Both the position numbers and the translations under genes were made by a program. Below, piece by piece: positions 1 to 11,987 of a stretch of 64,000 bases of DNA; positions within the stretch are counted from its first letter, which is position 1, and every line of letters starts with the position of its first letter. The DNA comes from Bombardia bombarda (Eukaryota; Ascomycota; Sordariomycetes; Sordariales; Lasiosphaeriaceae). The stretch is taken from assembly GCA_030512295.1 (NCBI GenBank), contig JAULSR010000001.1, positions 4,115,001 to 4,179,000 on the forward strand. The letters run 5' to 3'. Under the pieces are notes generated by a model. It saw nothing but the letters and a program-made list of their open reading frames with translations, was not told where the DNA came from and made no database searches.

Positions 1-3000
1 GGCAGCGGCGTTGGCGTCAACGTGGAACAACAGTTGGAAGGAACGATGAAGATAATGGCTTGACACAAATTTACAGGAAAGCGCCTACCTCATCATTTCC
101 TCTCGGGCATTTCTTTTTCTCTCTCTTCTCTTCCACGCCTCTTTGCAGTTCTCGAGGTCTCTCTCCCCCCACATGACAACAAGTCGCACAGCTCCCAGGT
201 GCGGTTGTGCAGGAGTGGGTGAGTGGTGGCAGGCGCGAGCCAGGAGCAAGGGTCCTCCGCCCGTTGAACTGGAAGGCGCCAAGGGGCGATGCGCTGCACC
301 TGGTCAGTGCTCTCTCACAAGGGCCCGTCCCTGCTGTCCTTTTGACGAACTGGAGGTCAGAAATCTGCGACTTTATCGGCGAGCAGCACGGGGCGACGGT
401 CGGACGGGCCTTTTTTTTTCTGACAGGGATGGGGGTCTGAGAAGTGCGGCGAGTTCAAGGGAAGCCACATGGATGACGAGGGCAACCTGTGGGGGTCCAG
501 ATAAGCGTTTGCTGCCTGAGGCACTCACTGACACCCGTTGCAAGTCTTGCAGAACAATGCAGACGCACATCGGCCATCGCACATCATCCATCACAATCGC
601 ATTAGGCCCGCTGAGCCGGCCCGGGGCCGCTGTTGGTGGGCTCAACTCTCAAAGTGGGTGCATTCAGCATTCAGCATTGAAATCGGCCATCCACTGAAGG
701 AGATTCGAAACGCATTGGGCATTGGACTGTCGATACCCATATGGAACCTACTGGTTGCTACTGGTTAGGTATTCGTGCACCACCCCAGCAGTAGCAGCAG
801 CAACAACGGCACCACCATACCTGCCTGCTTCGCTTCCTACCAGGTAGGTATGTACTGTACCTTAGCGACTACCACACCGGGCCGGCGCCCGCAAGAAACC
901 CCAACGTGCGACTGCGATCCCAATCGCATCAGGGCGCGATGAGCATGCAGGAGGAGGCCGAAGAGCTAGATTCTGGAATGCTTCCCATTCGACTGTCGTC
1001 GCTTCGCCTACCCAGGCCCCCCTGAGGTGGCTCTCGTCGGGTTCCATAGACGACTGACTGACTGACTGGACAACTGACTGGCCTGACTGACTTGGACGGC
1101 GGCGTCATACCAGCAAGCTGTCTGTCTCGCCTTATCTCGCAGCCCCTCCCATCCTCACCCAGCAATCGCTGTGACTGCTGCAAACACTGGGAAGAGTATC
1201 GGCCCGGATCAAGCGCACGCACATGGTGTCTAGCACGCGGGGGGTTGCAACTTGCAACTTGCGACCAAACAACAAGCTCAAGCTGGAAGTGCAGACCCGT
1301 CATTCCCGAAGCCTTGGCTTTCGTAAGGCGGGCTGGCTGTTGCTAGTACATGTACACTACCTACTTGCTCGTCCAAGATCAAGAAAACAGGAGGGGTAGT
1401 AGATTAGCTAATACCCAGCCTCCCAGCCTCTGCCTACCTACCTACCTAACCTACAATCCGTCCGCATCTTGTTTTGCAGCATGGCATGTGGCATCAGCAG
1501 CAGCCGTATCTCGCGTGACGCTGCAGATTGATGTCAGTCCAAGTGCCGGCATGTTTGTGGCACAGCATTCGTCTCTCTCGAGATCGACGACGTTTCAATC
1601 TGCTTAAACATGGCGACCAAGCCTTCGCCGGGTCTGACAGCGGACAGCCTCCCCGGGCCGTCAGTGAAAGGGGACGATGGCTCCACTGGCACTCAATCTC
1701 ACCGCTCCCTCTCGCACCATGTCATTCATCATCTTGTTGTCGTGATGATTCTTGGACGCCATGTCGTCTGATGATCACCTATCGGCGACTGGACGCATCG
1801 AATAATTGCACACCACCAATCCACCACATACATACTAGGCAAAGGCAGGCATAAGCATGGCCAACCTGGAAGTCGATCAGTGTCGCTGTGCGGATTGTCC
1901 GACTCCCATCTGCTGTTCGTTATCAGAACGTGCGGTCGGGCCCATCGGGTACCTGCTGCTCTCTGGATTTCTCATGATACCTACCCCCACATGGCTTGAT
2001 GATAGTCGCTGCAGCACATGGGTCGAAAGCTTTTACCGTCTCACCAAGCCTGGGCCTCTGTGCGACATAGACAGTACATACACCATAGTAACTAGGTACC
2101 TACGTGTGTACGGAGTTTGTACAGAGCGAGTTGTACATGAAGTTGTACATGATGCAGCTTTCGGGCGTCGTCGCGAGAGTGGGCCAAAATGGTGTCACTG
2201 AAAGGGCTTGTTGGCGTGTTTCGACCGCGAAACGGGCTGGTTCGTGGGCGCAATTGCACTCGCTGATCACCTCAGGTGCTCACAGCACGCCTTATAGCTG
2301 CAGACGGCGGTCGACTCGGAGGGCTCACGCCTTCAGGCAGCGGATTACGTGCTGGCGAGGGCTAGTCAACAGCGGTCTACCAGTTTCAAAAGCGTGCATG
2401 AGCCCATGGCCATTGGCTGGCGCCCATCATCTCATCGTCCCCTTATCTGGGTGCAGGCGGTGCCGCAAGGGAAGCCAAAGGCTGCGACACGGGACGACAA
2501 TCATCATTGCTGCGGCACCCGGCTGATACCCACATCATGCTACTACTACACCTGGAACCTTTCGAGTTGTAGTAGGTATATTAAAATGCCTATTTCGTAC
2601 ATGTACCCGCCGCGAAGGGGTCTCAGACGGCCAGCCGCAGTCCAGACCCCAGACTTGGGTATCTCAAAAGGGATGGATGGATGACTCTCTTGAACTGCGA
2701 ATCGCTCCGTTATGCTGCTGCTGCCGCCCGCCTCGCGTCCATGGGACACACTTCGCTACAAGGACGACAGACGCCCGAGTGTCCATTTTCATGTCGCGTT
2801 TCTCCAATGGTGCTTTGGAATCTTGCCGGAACTCGGGATTAACACCGGCGCCTCCCTCCCACTGTGGTGCTTGAAATGGGGTCCTGCAATGTGTCCATGA
2901 TAAAGCACTGCGTGGCTATTGGCCTTGCGGGCCAACCGTCATTGCTGTCAACGGAACTTGGACTGGATCTCATATGAGATGGGCCGGACACTCCGTCTAG

Positions 3001-6000
3001 AACTGAATAGATGCAAAGTCGGGTCTGGTACCATTGATAAGAATGCGCTTAGAACCAACCTGATAGACCCGACTCACTCGAGGCATACATCTTCGCGCCT
3101 AGTGGAGTGGCTTGCTGGTTACCCGTCCTTGGTAGGAACCACCTGGTCCAACCAACCGCAGACAGGCAGGCAGGCAGACAAACATTGGATTCGGATTGGC
3201 TCTCCATGGAGACGGAAGAAGGCTGGAAGAAACACCTTGGAACTCCCTCGATATACCCGGCAGCGTTGGGAACCATTGCAATTCGCGCGGCGCTGTTTTT
3301 CAATTCAGCCTTGACGGGTACATCCCACTGCTGGTACCTCAGGAAATGTTAGGGGAGAGAGAGTGTGTGAACCCCCAGCACACCATTAGGTAAATCGAAT
3401 GGGGTACAGAGAAGTTGGGGGTGGTGGGATTGCGAGGTTGCGAATGGAGTCGATTGACACACCAAGTCACCACTCACGACACGCCAAGAGCCAAGAGCCA
3501 AGCCGTCCAGCTCGTTCCCCACCCAAAACGGTCTGTCTCTTTTTTTCGACCCCAAACCAAGAACGAATGAGGGTCCGTTCGTCCATCCGTTCTCAATGAG
3601 AATGCTGCAAGCCAGCAATCAAGTAAGCGAGCACAAGATGAGCTTCATGTTGACTCTATGTGTGCGTGCGTGACAGATCACGAAAAGACAACAACCCAAA
3701 CTGATTAACTGCCTATCTTACCTTACCTCGCGGGACTCAGTCTCTCAGTAACCTGCGGTGCCCTACGATCCCAGACTCGATCCAAGCGGAGCCTGCCGGA
3801 ATCTCGTTCCCGACCCCTGTTGTGACGCCAAATACGGGCAGATATCCGTACCTGGAAAGACCGATTGATCACTATCTTCGACTGTTTGTTTTTGTTTGCC
3901 TGCCCTGCTCTTGAATATCACGGACCATCGGATAGAGACGACAGGCTGCCGCAGGCAGCACGAAACTCAGGGTTCATAGAGCGGGAAGGAAAATCATTCA
4001 AGAAAAAAAAAGCAAAGAAACCTTTAAAAAAAGAAAAGAGAGGCCCCCAAAAAAGGTGGGCGAGTGTGCATGGGCAAAAGGCAAGTCATCGTCGATTAGA
4101 GTATCATGGTTGGCCGATCTAGTCGGGAAGTTAACTCGATGTGCCGCGTTTTCCCCTTTTAACGTTACCCCCCCATTCTTGAAGAGACTGAAAAAAGAAA
4201 AGAAAGGGAAGGGAAGTAAGAGAATTGGAAAGGCAAAGTGTCTTTTCACCGTCCCGGATTGGACGGATCTGATAAGGTTGGGTTGGGGGCGCAGCAGGCA
4301 GGCAGTAATTGGAAGAATCACCACCACCACGTCCTCCTCCACCAGGCCTCAGACTTGGCCCGGGCTCGCCAGCTGAAAAAGTCAAGGGGGGGGTGAAGGC
4401 CGAAAATGGAGCTGTTGCTCTTTCTGACCTCGAAATGACGACGAGTTCAATGCCACACTTATTCGTATTCGAACACCTATCATTTGATTATTCACAGACC
4501 GAACATGAGGTTCGACCTTTGGTTGACTCCATCTGCAGTTGTTGATAACCCCGAAATACATTATCAACTCTCTGTCCGTCTGTCTGTTTGCCTCGGCTCT
4601 CCTCTTGTCTCGATCTGACTGACTGACCGGGATGGAGATTCCCGACAGAACGGGGTAGCTGCATACGCCAGGTGCTTGTTGAAGGGTGGAGAATTCATGC
4701 CGGCTGACATTGATCTATTTCTCTTTCTCTCTCTCATTCTCAATACACTCAATACACCCCCTGGGTTGGGTGGTGTTTTCTCTCTCACTCTCAGTCTCTC
4801 AGTATCCATTTCTCTCCATCTCTCTTCCCGCCTGAAATACATGGGCACACTGATAGCTATGGGCCCAAGGGATGCAGTCAGTCGGTTGGGTTGGGGCCCC
4901 CGATATCGATTTGCCTATCTCTGTACTACGACGTACCTATCTATCTTTGTTCTCATTCGTGCAGGCAGACCGGGCTGGGCGTATGTAGTACACGTCGTAG
5001 TGTATGTCCTTGTACCGGTGCACCGGGTCGTAGGAGCTGCCTGTCCTTTGATATTTTATTTAGATACACCCCGTAAGCTGAGTAAAGAACCTTGTTCTGG
5101 CCTGTCCTGTCTTGTCCTGTCTTGTCTATCGCCGCTCTTGCAGTCGCTGTCCTGCCGCGGGTGCAAGTGTTCGTATCTTTCCACATTTGTCGGTCAATCC
5201 GTCGGTCCGTCAGCCTGGCAAGGTAGAGAGATAAGGAATGGATGATGGGGCGGGGGCTGCTGCCGGTTACCTACTGTTCAAGGGGGGGAGAAGGAAGGGG
5301 TGGGGATATGCGATGGCAATCAGGGCAGGTATCTGGTATACCTACACTACGGAGGCTGAAGAGGGAGGTACGTATTCTATTTCTCTTCGGCGACTAGGGA
5401 TGGGCAAAAGAACGAGACGATAACTTTTATTGTGCGATGATGACGATGATGGCGAGACCCCTTTTCATTTGGGTAAGGGTGTGCAGCAGCATGACATTGC
5501 ATGTGATAGAGGATTTACACAGTATGAAGGTGAAGGTGAAGGGGAGGGAGGGGTTGGTCGGTCAGCACACCGCATGCTACTCACTCAACTCATTTTCCTG
5601 GATCCTTCTTGACCTTTTAGGGGAGCCCCCTCAGGGTCCTGTTTGTTTGATATCTTTGACTTTTTCAACTTTGGCATTCGATCTCTGATGTGCTTCTGGA
5701 CAGTTTACATGAGAGACTGGGCAACGAAGCCAACTGTGTCTCTTGTTTAGACCGCAGTCGTCGCCGTATTTTTTCTGCTCTCAGCCTGGTTAGTGTATAT
5801 CAACACCTGCAAGCTCAGTCAATCGTTATCATGAATACACCCCTCCTCACGTGTCATAGGCTCTCCTCAAATGATGGGCACACACACTCATCAATCTTCA
5901 AGCACAGACAATTAACGCTTGAAGACAACAACATCCAACCACCAGCCAAGGCTGCGTGTCTCTCATGTTGGTAGCATGCACGCATACATCACTTACATAC

Positions 6001-7847
6001 AGATGGACCCTTGCGCAATGTTGAAGAATACTACCAACCTACGCAAGACGCTCGCTCGCTCGCTCTGCTCTGCTCTTAGTTGAGCTCCCTCCCGTATATT
6101 GACGTACCTAGGTAGTTACTATGTATGGTACTGTACCACCTTCCCAGAGGCAAGGATACCCACCGCGGGCAAGATGGAGGGAGAGGCAACTAACAAGCAA
6201 TAAACAAACCATTTCAGAGCGATGTTCATCATGTCCCTCCCCCGCCTTTGAGAGACGAGAGTCTAGGCGCGTAGGGATACAGACAGAATGAATGGTATGA
6301 TGTGAGGGTCCAGTCACGTCAGACGCGCTGAACTTTTGTGTGTGCTTGCATCTGCTGGTTGTCGGTGAACAAATAGGTCGAGAAAGAGAGAAGGAGAGAG
6401 AGAAGAGACTTGTAAGCAACCACATCAACGTGACTCATCTTGAACGTCTTTGTGTCAAACCAGATTGGCGCCATCGTGGTCGAGAACCGCTGCAACCGGA
6501 TGGCGGTGTTGATGCCTAATTTTATGGCTGGAAATTGAACCGATAGGTGTTGTCTCTCGGTGAGAGATAGAGAGAGAGAGAGTTCATGGTGATACACTGA
6601 CAGCCACGCTCAGTGCCTACCTTGGATAGGTACCTCCCTACCCACCGAGCTATCATGTTTTAAACGTATGTACCGGGGCCGTTACTAGTACTTTCAGAAT
6701 CCTCGTATGTTGTTAGTTTTTCCCCCTTTTGCGCGCGATCCTGAATGGCCCGAGATAAGGTATGTGGTCATTTCTCGTGATTATGCCGGCTCCTTGTTGG
6801 CCTGAATGCCATTGGAGAGGGAAACGTACGGGTCTGTCGTACAAGATGACTAATTGCGTATGTGAGGGAGAAAGATAATGAAGTTGAAAGAAAACGGGGT
6901 GATATCATGCAGTTGCTGAAGAGCAAAAGATGAAGAGCGGGGAGGGGGTGATTCGATAAAGTTTGATAAGATGATGGGCTGCAGGAATCGAGGCACTGAG
7001 AAGAAATTGGAAACTTGATTTAGATATACTTCAATAAGGTAACCATGCGCGCGTTTCGTTTACACACGAAGTTGGTGGTGAGTACAACATGGCGCAATAA
7101 GTCTTGCAACAACCTTAAGCCTCACCACCGAAGAAATGGCAGTTGCTTATTGTAATGTGCCCGCCCCGGCAGATCTGTTATTAGACGAGTCCCCCAGATA
7201 TTTAAGGTGAGGAAAATAGACTCTACTAACAGCGGGCCTAATCATGGTGCTTTCTGCATATTACGGAAGATGGAAGGTGCAAACCATGCCAGAACGCTTG
7301 GTAATGGTTTTGAGTGCCGGTAATGATGGGGTTTTGCCAAACTTCCATAAAAAAAATGTTGCTCCGTGCACATGAAATAGAGGGCCACGCGGGCAGCATG
7401 TCAAACAATCAACTGAAAAGCTTGGGACCCGTGCCAAACTATTGAGTGATTAAGTAGTTTCTTGTTCTTAAACAGATGGTTTCATATAAACAATATAGAG
7501 GACATCAGTAGCTGTTCAGTGTTGTTTTCGACCTGTTAATGACGATGAATTGACGATAACGATATCGGTCCAGTTAAGCTACCTGATCACAACTGTAGTG
7601 GTCTGTGCGGACAGCTCCCGTCCCAATTCAACACCAAAAGCTTAGCTCCTCGGGACTGGTCTAGGCCCAACTTTTTTTCGTGGACCGCAACTCCCATCCC
7701 AACCCGCCAAAACCACGACTGCCATTACTGCGTCCTGTCCATCTCTAACAGCCCCTCTTCCAAAAGCGCAATCAAAACAATCACCAAAGCCAAACGATCC
7801 CGAAATCGCAACCAAACCCCGCGAGGGTTTATACACTGCAACACACA
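1..7847. other. 7.8 kb stretch without a supportable gene
   Basis: Neither strand carries an open frame that looks like a conserved protein or that joins to others through convincing introns. The longest open stretch (143-697, +) is arginine/serine-rich with no recognisable domain and is probably chance. The stretch has many short low-complexity patches: GACT repeats near 1051-1069, TACCTACCTACCTA near 1435, pyrimidine-rich blocks at 4690-4830 and 5095-5130, GA repeats near 6550-6580, and the palindrome TACCTAGGTA at 6105-6114. Part of it must hold the promoter of the gene starting at 7848. A long non-coding transcript or the far promoter of a gene left of the window is possible but unsupported. 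Confidence 0.6.
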
Positions 7848-8558
7848 ATGGCTCCTCCCCAAGAGCAACCACAGACACAACCTCCACCCACATCCCCATC
7901 TACATCTACACCCATACCACCGCCATCCAGCAGCAACAGTGCTGACCTCACCTCCCTCGCCCACCACGGCACCCCCGCGATCCTCCACAACGCCGCCATC
8001 GCGGCCGTCATCCTCGGCCCCATCGCGCTGCTCCTGCCCGGCCGCGGGCGCGGCGCCTGGTCCGTCCAAAACACAATCATCAGCGGCGGCACCTTTTGGG
8101 CCGCCAACCAGCTGGCCTACGACTTTTCCGGGAAATCCATCGTCGCGCGCTCCAACGAGCGCTGGTCCAAGATGATGGCGCCCATCCTCACCGAGGGCCA
8201 CCTGCCCGAGAAGGCGCGCGAGACGAAGCGGCTGATGGAGCTGGAGCGGGCGCGGCGCGAGGCCGCGCTGCCGGCCGAGCAGCGCGCGCTCGTGGAGGAT
8301 GCGCGCAAAGCCAGAGAGGAGATGCGGGAGCGGCAGGACAAGGGCGTGCTGGGCAAGATCTGGATGGGCGGGGAGGAGGAGGGGTGGAAGGAGCGGAGGC
8401 TGCGGGAGGAGAAGGAGGCGCTGGAGAGCGGGAAGGGATATGGGGACTTGATCATGGAGCAGATTTGGGATGTGTGGAATCAGAAGGGGAAGGAGAAGGG
8501 GGGGAAGAAGGCCGGGGAAGAGGGGGATAAGGAGGAGGAGAAGAAGGACAAGCCATGA
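7848..8558 (+). CDS. small fungal membrane protein (often labelled 'rhomboid family membrane protein')
   Basis: Single exon, 236 aa. Residues 1-35 are Pro/Ser/Thr/Gln-rich; a hydrophobic stretch follows at about 48-66 (AAIAAVILGPIALLLPGRGR), then a second weakly hydrophobic segment (about 75-90), and from about residue 105 a highly charged, helical Arg/Glu/Lys-rich tail. From memory this architecture matches a conserved ascomycete protein commonly given the automatic name 'rhomboid family membrane protein'. No rhomboid GxSG serine or catalytic histidine is visible, so protease activity should not be assumed. The start ATG is the first in frame and sits in an A-rich context (acacacaATGG), with a TATA-like tttatac about 20 nt upstream. 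The downstream gene is convergent. Function unknown; an organelle-membrane location is inference. Confidence 0.75.
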   Translation: MAPPQEQPQTQPPPTSPSTSTPIPPPSSSNSADLTSLAHHGTPAILHNAAIAAVILGPIALLLPGRGRGAWSVQNTIISGGTFWAANQLAYDFSGKSIVARSNERWSKMMAPILTEGHLPEKARETKRLMELERARREAALPAEQRALVEDARKAREEMRERQDKGVLGKIWMGGEEEGWKERRLREEKEALESGKGYGDLIMEQIWDVWNQKGKEKGGKKAGEEGDKEEEKKDKP

Positions 8559-8922
8559 TGTGAGAATAGAAGGGCACGTTGGTGATTGTAAAAAAAAAAA
8601 ACGTGGTTTGTATTTTGTATATATTTACGGAAACTCTTCTTCGTTCCCTTTCTTGTTTTGTTTTTGTTCATCTATCTGCATAAGACGGCGACGGACGGGC
8701 GGCGCATTTTGCCTAGGTATCTATATATACGAGGGGGAAACAGGACGATATGTAATTATAATGTAGCGATAGGTGGATGGAATATTGTCAGAGCATTCCC
8801 CCCTCCCTCCTTCCTCTCAGCGACTCATTCATAGCTATGGGAGTCTAAAAAGAGTCCTGTGGCTATTCGTCTAAAAAGTCGTTTCGGACAGTTCAAGTAG
8901 CTCAGTCAGCCATCCAACTAGC
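8559..8922. other. convergent 3' intergenic spacer
   Basis: Shared 3' flank of two convergent genes. It contains an A11 run near 8591, T-rich stretches and a CCTAGGTA motif at 8712-8719. No gene seen. Confidence 0.6.
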
Positions 8923-9947
8923 CTACTCGGAAGCAGCCGCCGCCTTCTTCGGGGCCGCGGCAGCAGTAGCAGCATCCTTTGCCTTCTTGGCCGCCTTTCT
9001 CGCCGCCGCCTTCTCCATCTTCATCTGCGGCGTCATTTTCGCGCCCTTCTTGCCAGCCTTGCCCTCATACTCCACCTTCTCATTCTTCTTATACTTCTTG
9101 CCTTCGAGCTGCTGATCCCTGACCTCGATCCAGGCGGCGAGCTCCTTGTCGACGATGCTGTTGGGCGCCGTAGAGCCCTCCTCAACGCCCATGCGCCGCT
9201 GGATCACCTTCTTCTGGCGCTCGATGAGCTGCAGACGTCTGCGCGCTGCGCGGTTCAGCCCTGAGGGGGCGTCCATCTTGGGCTTGGGGGGAGCAGCAGG
9301 CTTCTTGGCAGCTTTCTTGGCGACTTCCTCGTCGGAGTCGCCCTCGAAGTCGGAGTCGGACGAGTCGTCGTCTGAGTCTGAGTCGGAGCCGGACTTCTCA
9401 ACGGCTTCGGGAGAGGGGGAGGGGGCCTTCTTGGCTTTGGACTTCTTGGCTGGCTTGTCGGTCTTCAGGTGGGTCTTTGAAGGGTTGACGTCGATTGTGA
9501 ATAGCGGGGCTCCGCCCTCGTCGTTGTCCTCGTCTGCCTCGTCCTTCTCGGCAGGCCTGGTGGCTGACTTCTTGCTCTTTTTGGACTTGGGTGTCTCTTC
9601 GGCGTCCTCTGTTTCTTGCTGCTTTGCTGGGGATTTCGAAGCCTTCTTGGTCTTCTTGTTGGGTGTTGCCTCGTCCACGTCGACGTCCATAGCCTGGTTG
9701 AATGAAAGAGTTAGTCATAGTATGTATCAGAAGTTATTAGTCTCTGAAGGCTTACAGAGTTGTCCTCAGTCTTGGACTTGGAGTCGAGCTCCTCCTGGAT
9801 CTTGGCCACCTTCTTGGCCTTCTTGTCCTTGACCTCCTTGGTATCCTTGGAGGCCTTCTTCACCTTGCCCTCGGCAGACTTCTTGACGTTGATCTTGGAC
9901 TCATTGAGCTTGTCCTCCACTTTCTCGGTCGGGCGTACCTTGGCCAT
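8923..9947 (-). CDS. lysine/alanine-rich nucleolar-type protein, unassigned
   Basis: Two exons, complement(8923..9693, 9756..9947), about 320 aa. The 62-nt intron has donor GTAAGC, a CTAAC branch motif and acceptor CAG, and joins in phase 0. The N-terminal 100 residues and the C-terminus are Lys/Ala/Glu-rich with repeated KKAKK-type basic clusters resembling nuclear and nucleolar localisation signals. The middle has an acidic Ser/Asp tract (SDSDSDDDSSDSDFEGDSDE) typical of CK2-phosphorylated nucleolar proteins. The most conserved-looking part is a basic helical segment beginning LNRAARRRLQLIERQKKVIQ, followed by a segment ending in DKELAAWIEVRDQQLEGKKY. I do not recognise the family; a role in ribosome biogenesis or chromatin is inferred from composition only. 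Confidence 0.7.
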
Positions 9948-11987
9948 TGTGAGGGCTCTGGGGAGATAGTGAGAGTGGGAGGTGCAAAATCGACAAGTGT
10001 TTTGAAACCAATGTTTATTGACTGGTCTACTATGAGGTAATTGACTCGGTTTAGGCTCCTAAATTGAATAGGCGAGCGGGCAAAGTAGGCTGGTGTTGAA
10101 CGGACGAGGCCTTCCAACTTTGGATAGCCTCAAGTCAGTCCCCTACAAATAAAAATAAACTGGGCCCCGCTTCGCCTTATCTTATCGGCCATGCAGCTAG
10201 CCATCTAGCCCAGCTCCCAAAGCTTGAAGTGCAGGCCAATCAAACGGTAGCGCCGTCAGCGGTTGGACGGGAAAGAACAGGGGGGCAAGGGGACGGACAA
10301 AAAGGGTTAGGGTTTATGGCAGTTCAAGTTCCATTGCCGAAGTGACATGGTGAGAGATGGAGAATGGGCTTCCATTCTGATTCAAGAAGAGACGTCGCCT
10401 CAAGAAACATGTCAATGATCCCGTGATAGATCGTGCTATGCATAGTGGTCCGAAACATAAAGGGCGGTACACTGCGGTGGTAGGTAGCAAGCAACCTGAA
10501 AGTCTCGAAGTGTACTGTGTACGTACGTAACCGACGGGGCTCAGGTCTCACAGCCCATCGCGTCCCGTCTTGGGAGAAGGAGCGGGTAAGCCAGATCCTA
10601 TCCCGTAGTGATGGTCGGATGGGAAAAGTGAGAGGAGCATCGAATATGATTGACACGTTGTCAACAATCCGTGAAGACAATAAACTTGTGTCGTTGAAAA
10701 GCAATGAATGATTTCTTCTTGGGAGTCGGATGATGTTGACAGACGAATGATCAGACCTGTTAATTTGGACCCCGTATCCGAGGTCCGTGATGACGTTTGA
10801 AACCGGTGGCGCACCAAGGGATCGGCCTGGGACCACGGTATGCATATCCCAAAACAGACGCCCGCCAGGACGGTGGACAGTGTCCGACAGGCAGTGTTTT
10901 GAAGCTTTCGGCGGCCTTTGGGCGGCCTCGTTTTGCGTTGCACCACAGTAGGTCTGCTGTGGAGTTCTATGAACATGTTCATCCTGCACTGCGTCTTTCT
11001 TGTTCATCCTGCGTCTAAAATAGCCTTCTGACCACGTTCCCATTGGTCATGGCGCACACGTCATCCGTGTTGCTCAGTTGCAGGAAAACAAGCCTTCTGT
11101 GGTATGCGAGGCCCCCTGGTCTGACCACTGGTAGTGAAGCATAGGGAGACAACGAAGACCGAACCGTTGAGCTGGAGCACAACCTAGCAAGCCAGAAAGC
11201 ACTGCCGACGGCTGGCTTTTTCGTGTCTTGGGTAGGATATGTCCGTATTTCAATTCCCCATCCTGTTCCCTCCTTTTCTTTGCTCTTTTGCTCTTGTCCT
11301 TCTCTCTTTCTCTTTCTTTCGTTTTAGGCCTGGTTGGTATTGAAGCGTGTATTACCCCTCTCCCTTCCCGCCTTGCCTTTGGGCCACCATTGATCTTTCG
11401 GGATTTACAATCCCACTTCCATTTCCAAAACTTGCTCGTTGCAGTCCGAGACACACACTTTGAGATCGCTGCACTGTTCGCTGCCATCCTCCACGTGCTG
11501 TCTGCCTGCAGATAAATTGGAGGCGACGCTAAAGGCTGTCGCTGTCGGGCGCACGCTACGGGGGCTGCAAGGCAATCTCCAAAAACCGCCAAAGAAACAA
11601 CCAAGGAGACGGAGAGTCGGGGATCCCTGCATCCGTCGACGAAACATCAAATCCCTTCACGCGCTACTCACCACTGGTTACCCTTCGTTCCATTCTCGCC
11701 TCTCGTTCGCTGCTTGCCGCTGCTGCTCCCTGTCGGTTGTTGCACTTGCACTACGCTGGGCTTCGCTCATTCTTGTTTTTCTGGTTTTTTTTTTGTTCCC
11801 TCTTTCAATTGTCGAGTTAGTCTCCTAGCGCTGCTGCATTGCGCCTGCCGAATACGAATAACTCCCAAGTTCGTCTGTCTTGCTTGGGGTGCTCGAAGCA
11901 GCCAGCGACTGCCGACAATCTCCGAGTCCGCCGGGCGATTCATTTCACCAAAAAAAAAAAGATCGGATCAACAACAGTAAAAGCACC
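9948..11987. other. divergent intergenic region
   Basis: About 2 kb between the divergent nucleolar-type gene and the rhomboid gene, so it holds both promoters. Pyrimidine-rich stretches at 11265-11330 and 11770-11810 and an A11 run at 11950-11960 lie close upstream of the rhomboid start, as in many fungal leaders. A 239-codon open frame on the minus strand (10324-11043) has no recognisable features and was not accepted. Confidence 0.5.

Noticed and set aside
143..697. 184-codon open frame, plus strand
   Set aside because: No recognisable domain, biased to Arg/Ser/Gly as chance GC-rich frames are, overlapped by similar frames on both strands, no intron or conserved start context.
6431..6437. 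TGACTCA (CPC1-type) site
   Set aside because: No gene close enough to regulate; about eight such sites are expected by chance in 64 kb.
10303..10316. TTAGGG-like string (gggttagggttta)
   Set aside because: Single copy with no tandem array; not telomeric repeat.
10324..11043. 239-codon open frame, minus strand, starting with ATG
   Set aside because: No recognisable motif and amino-acid mix typical of random DNA; it overlaps the divergent promoter region. It could be an orphan gene, but nothing supports it beyond length.
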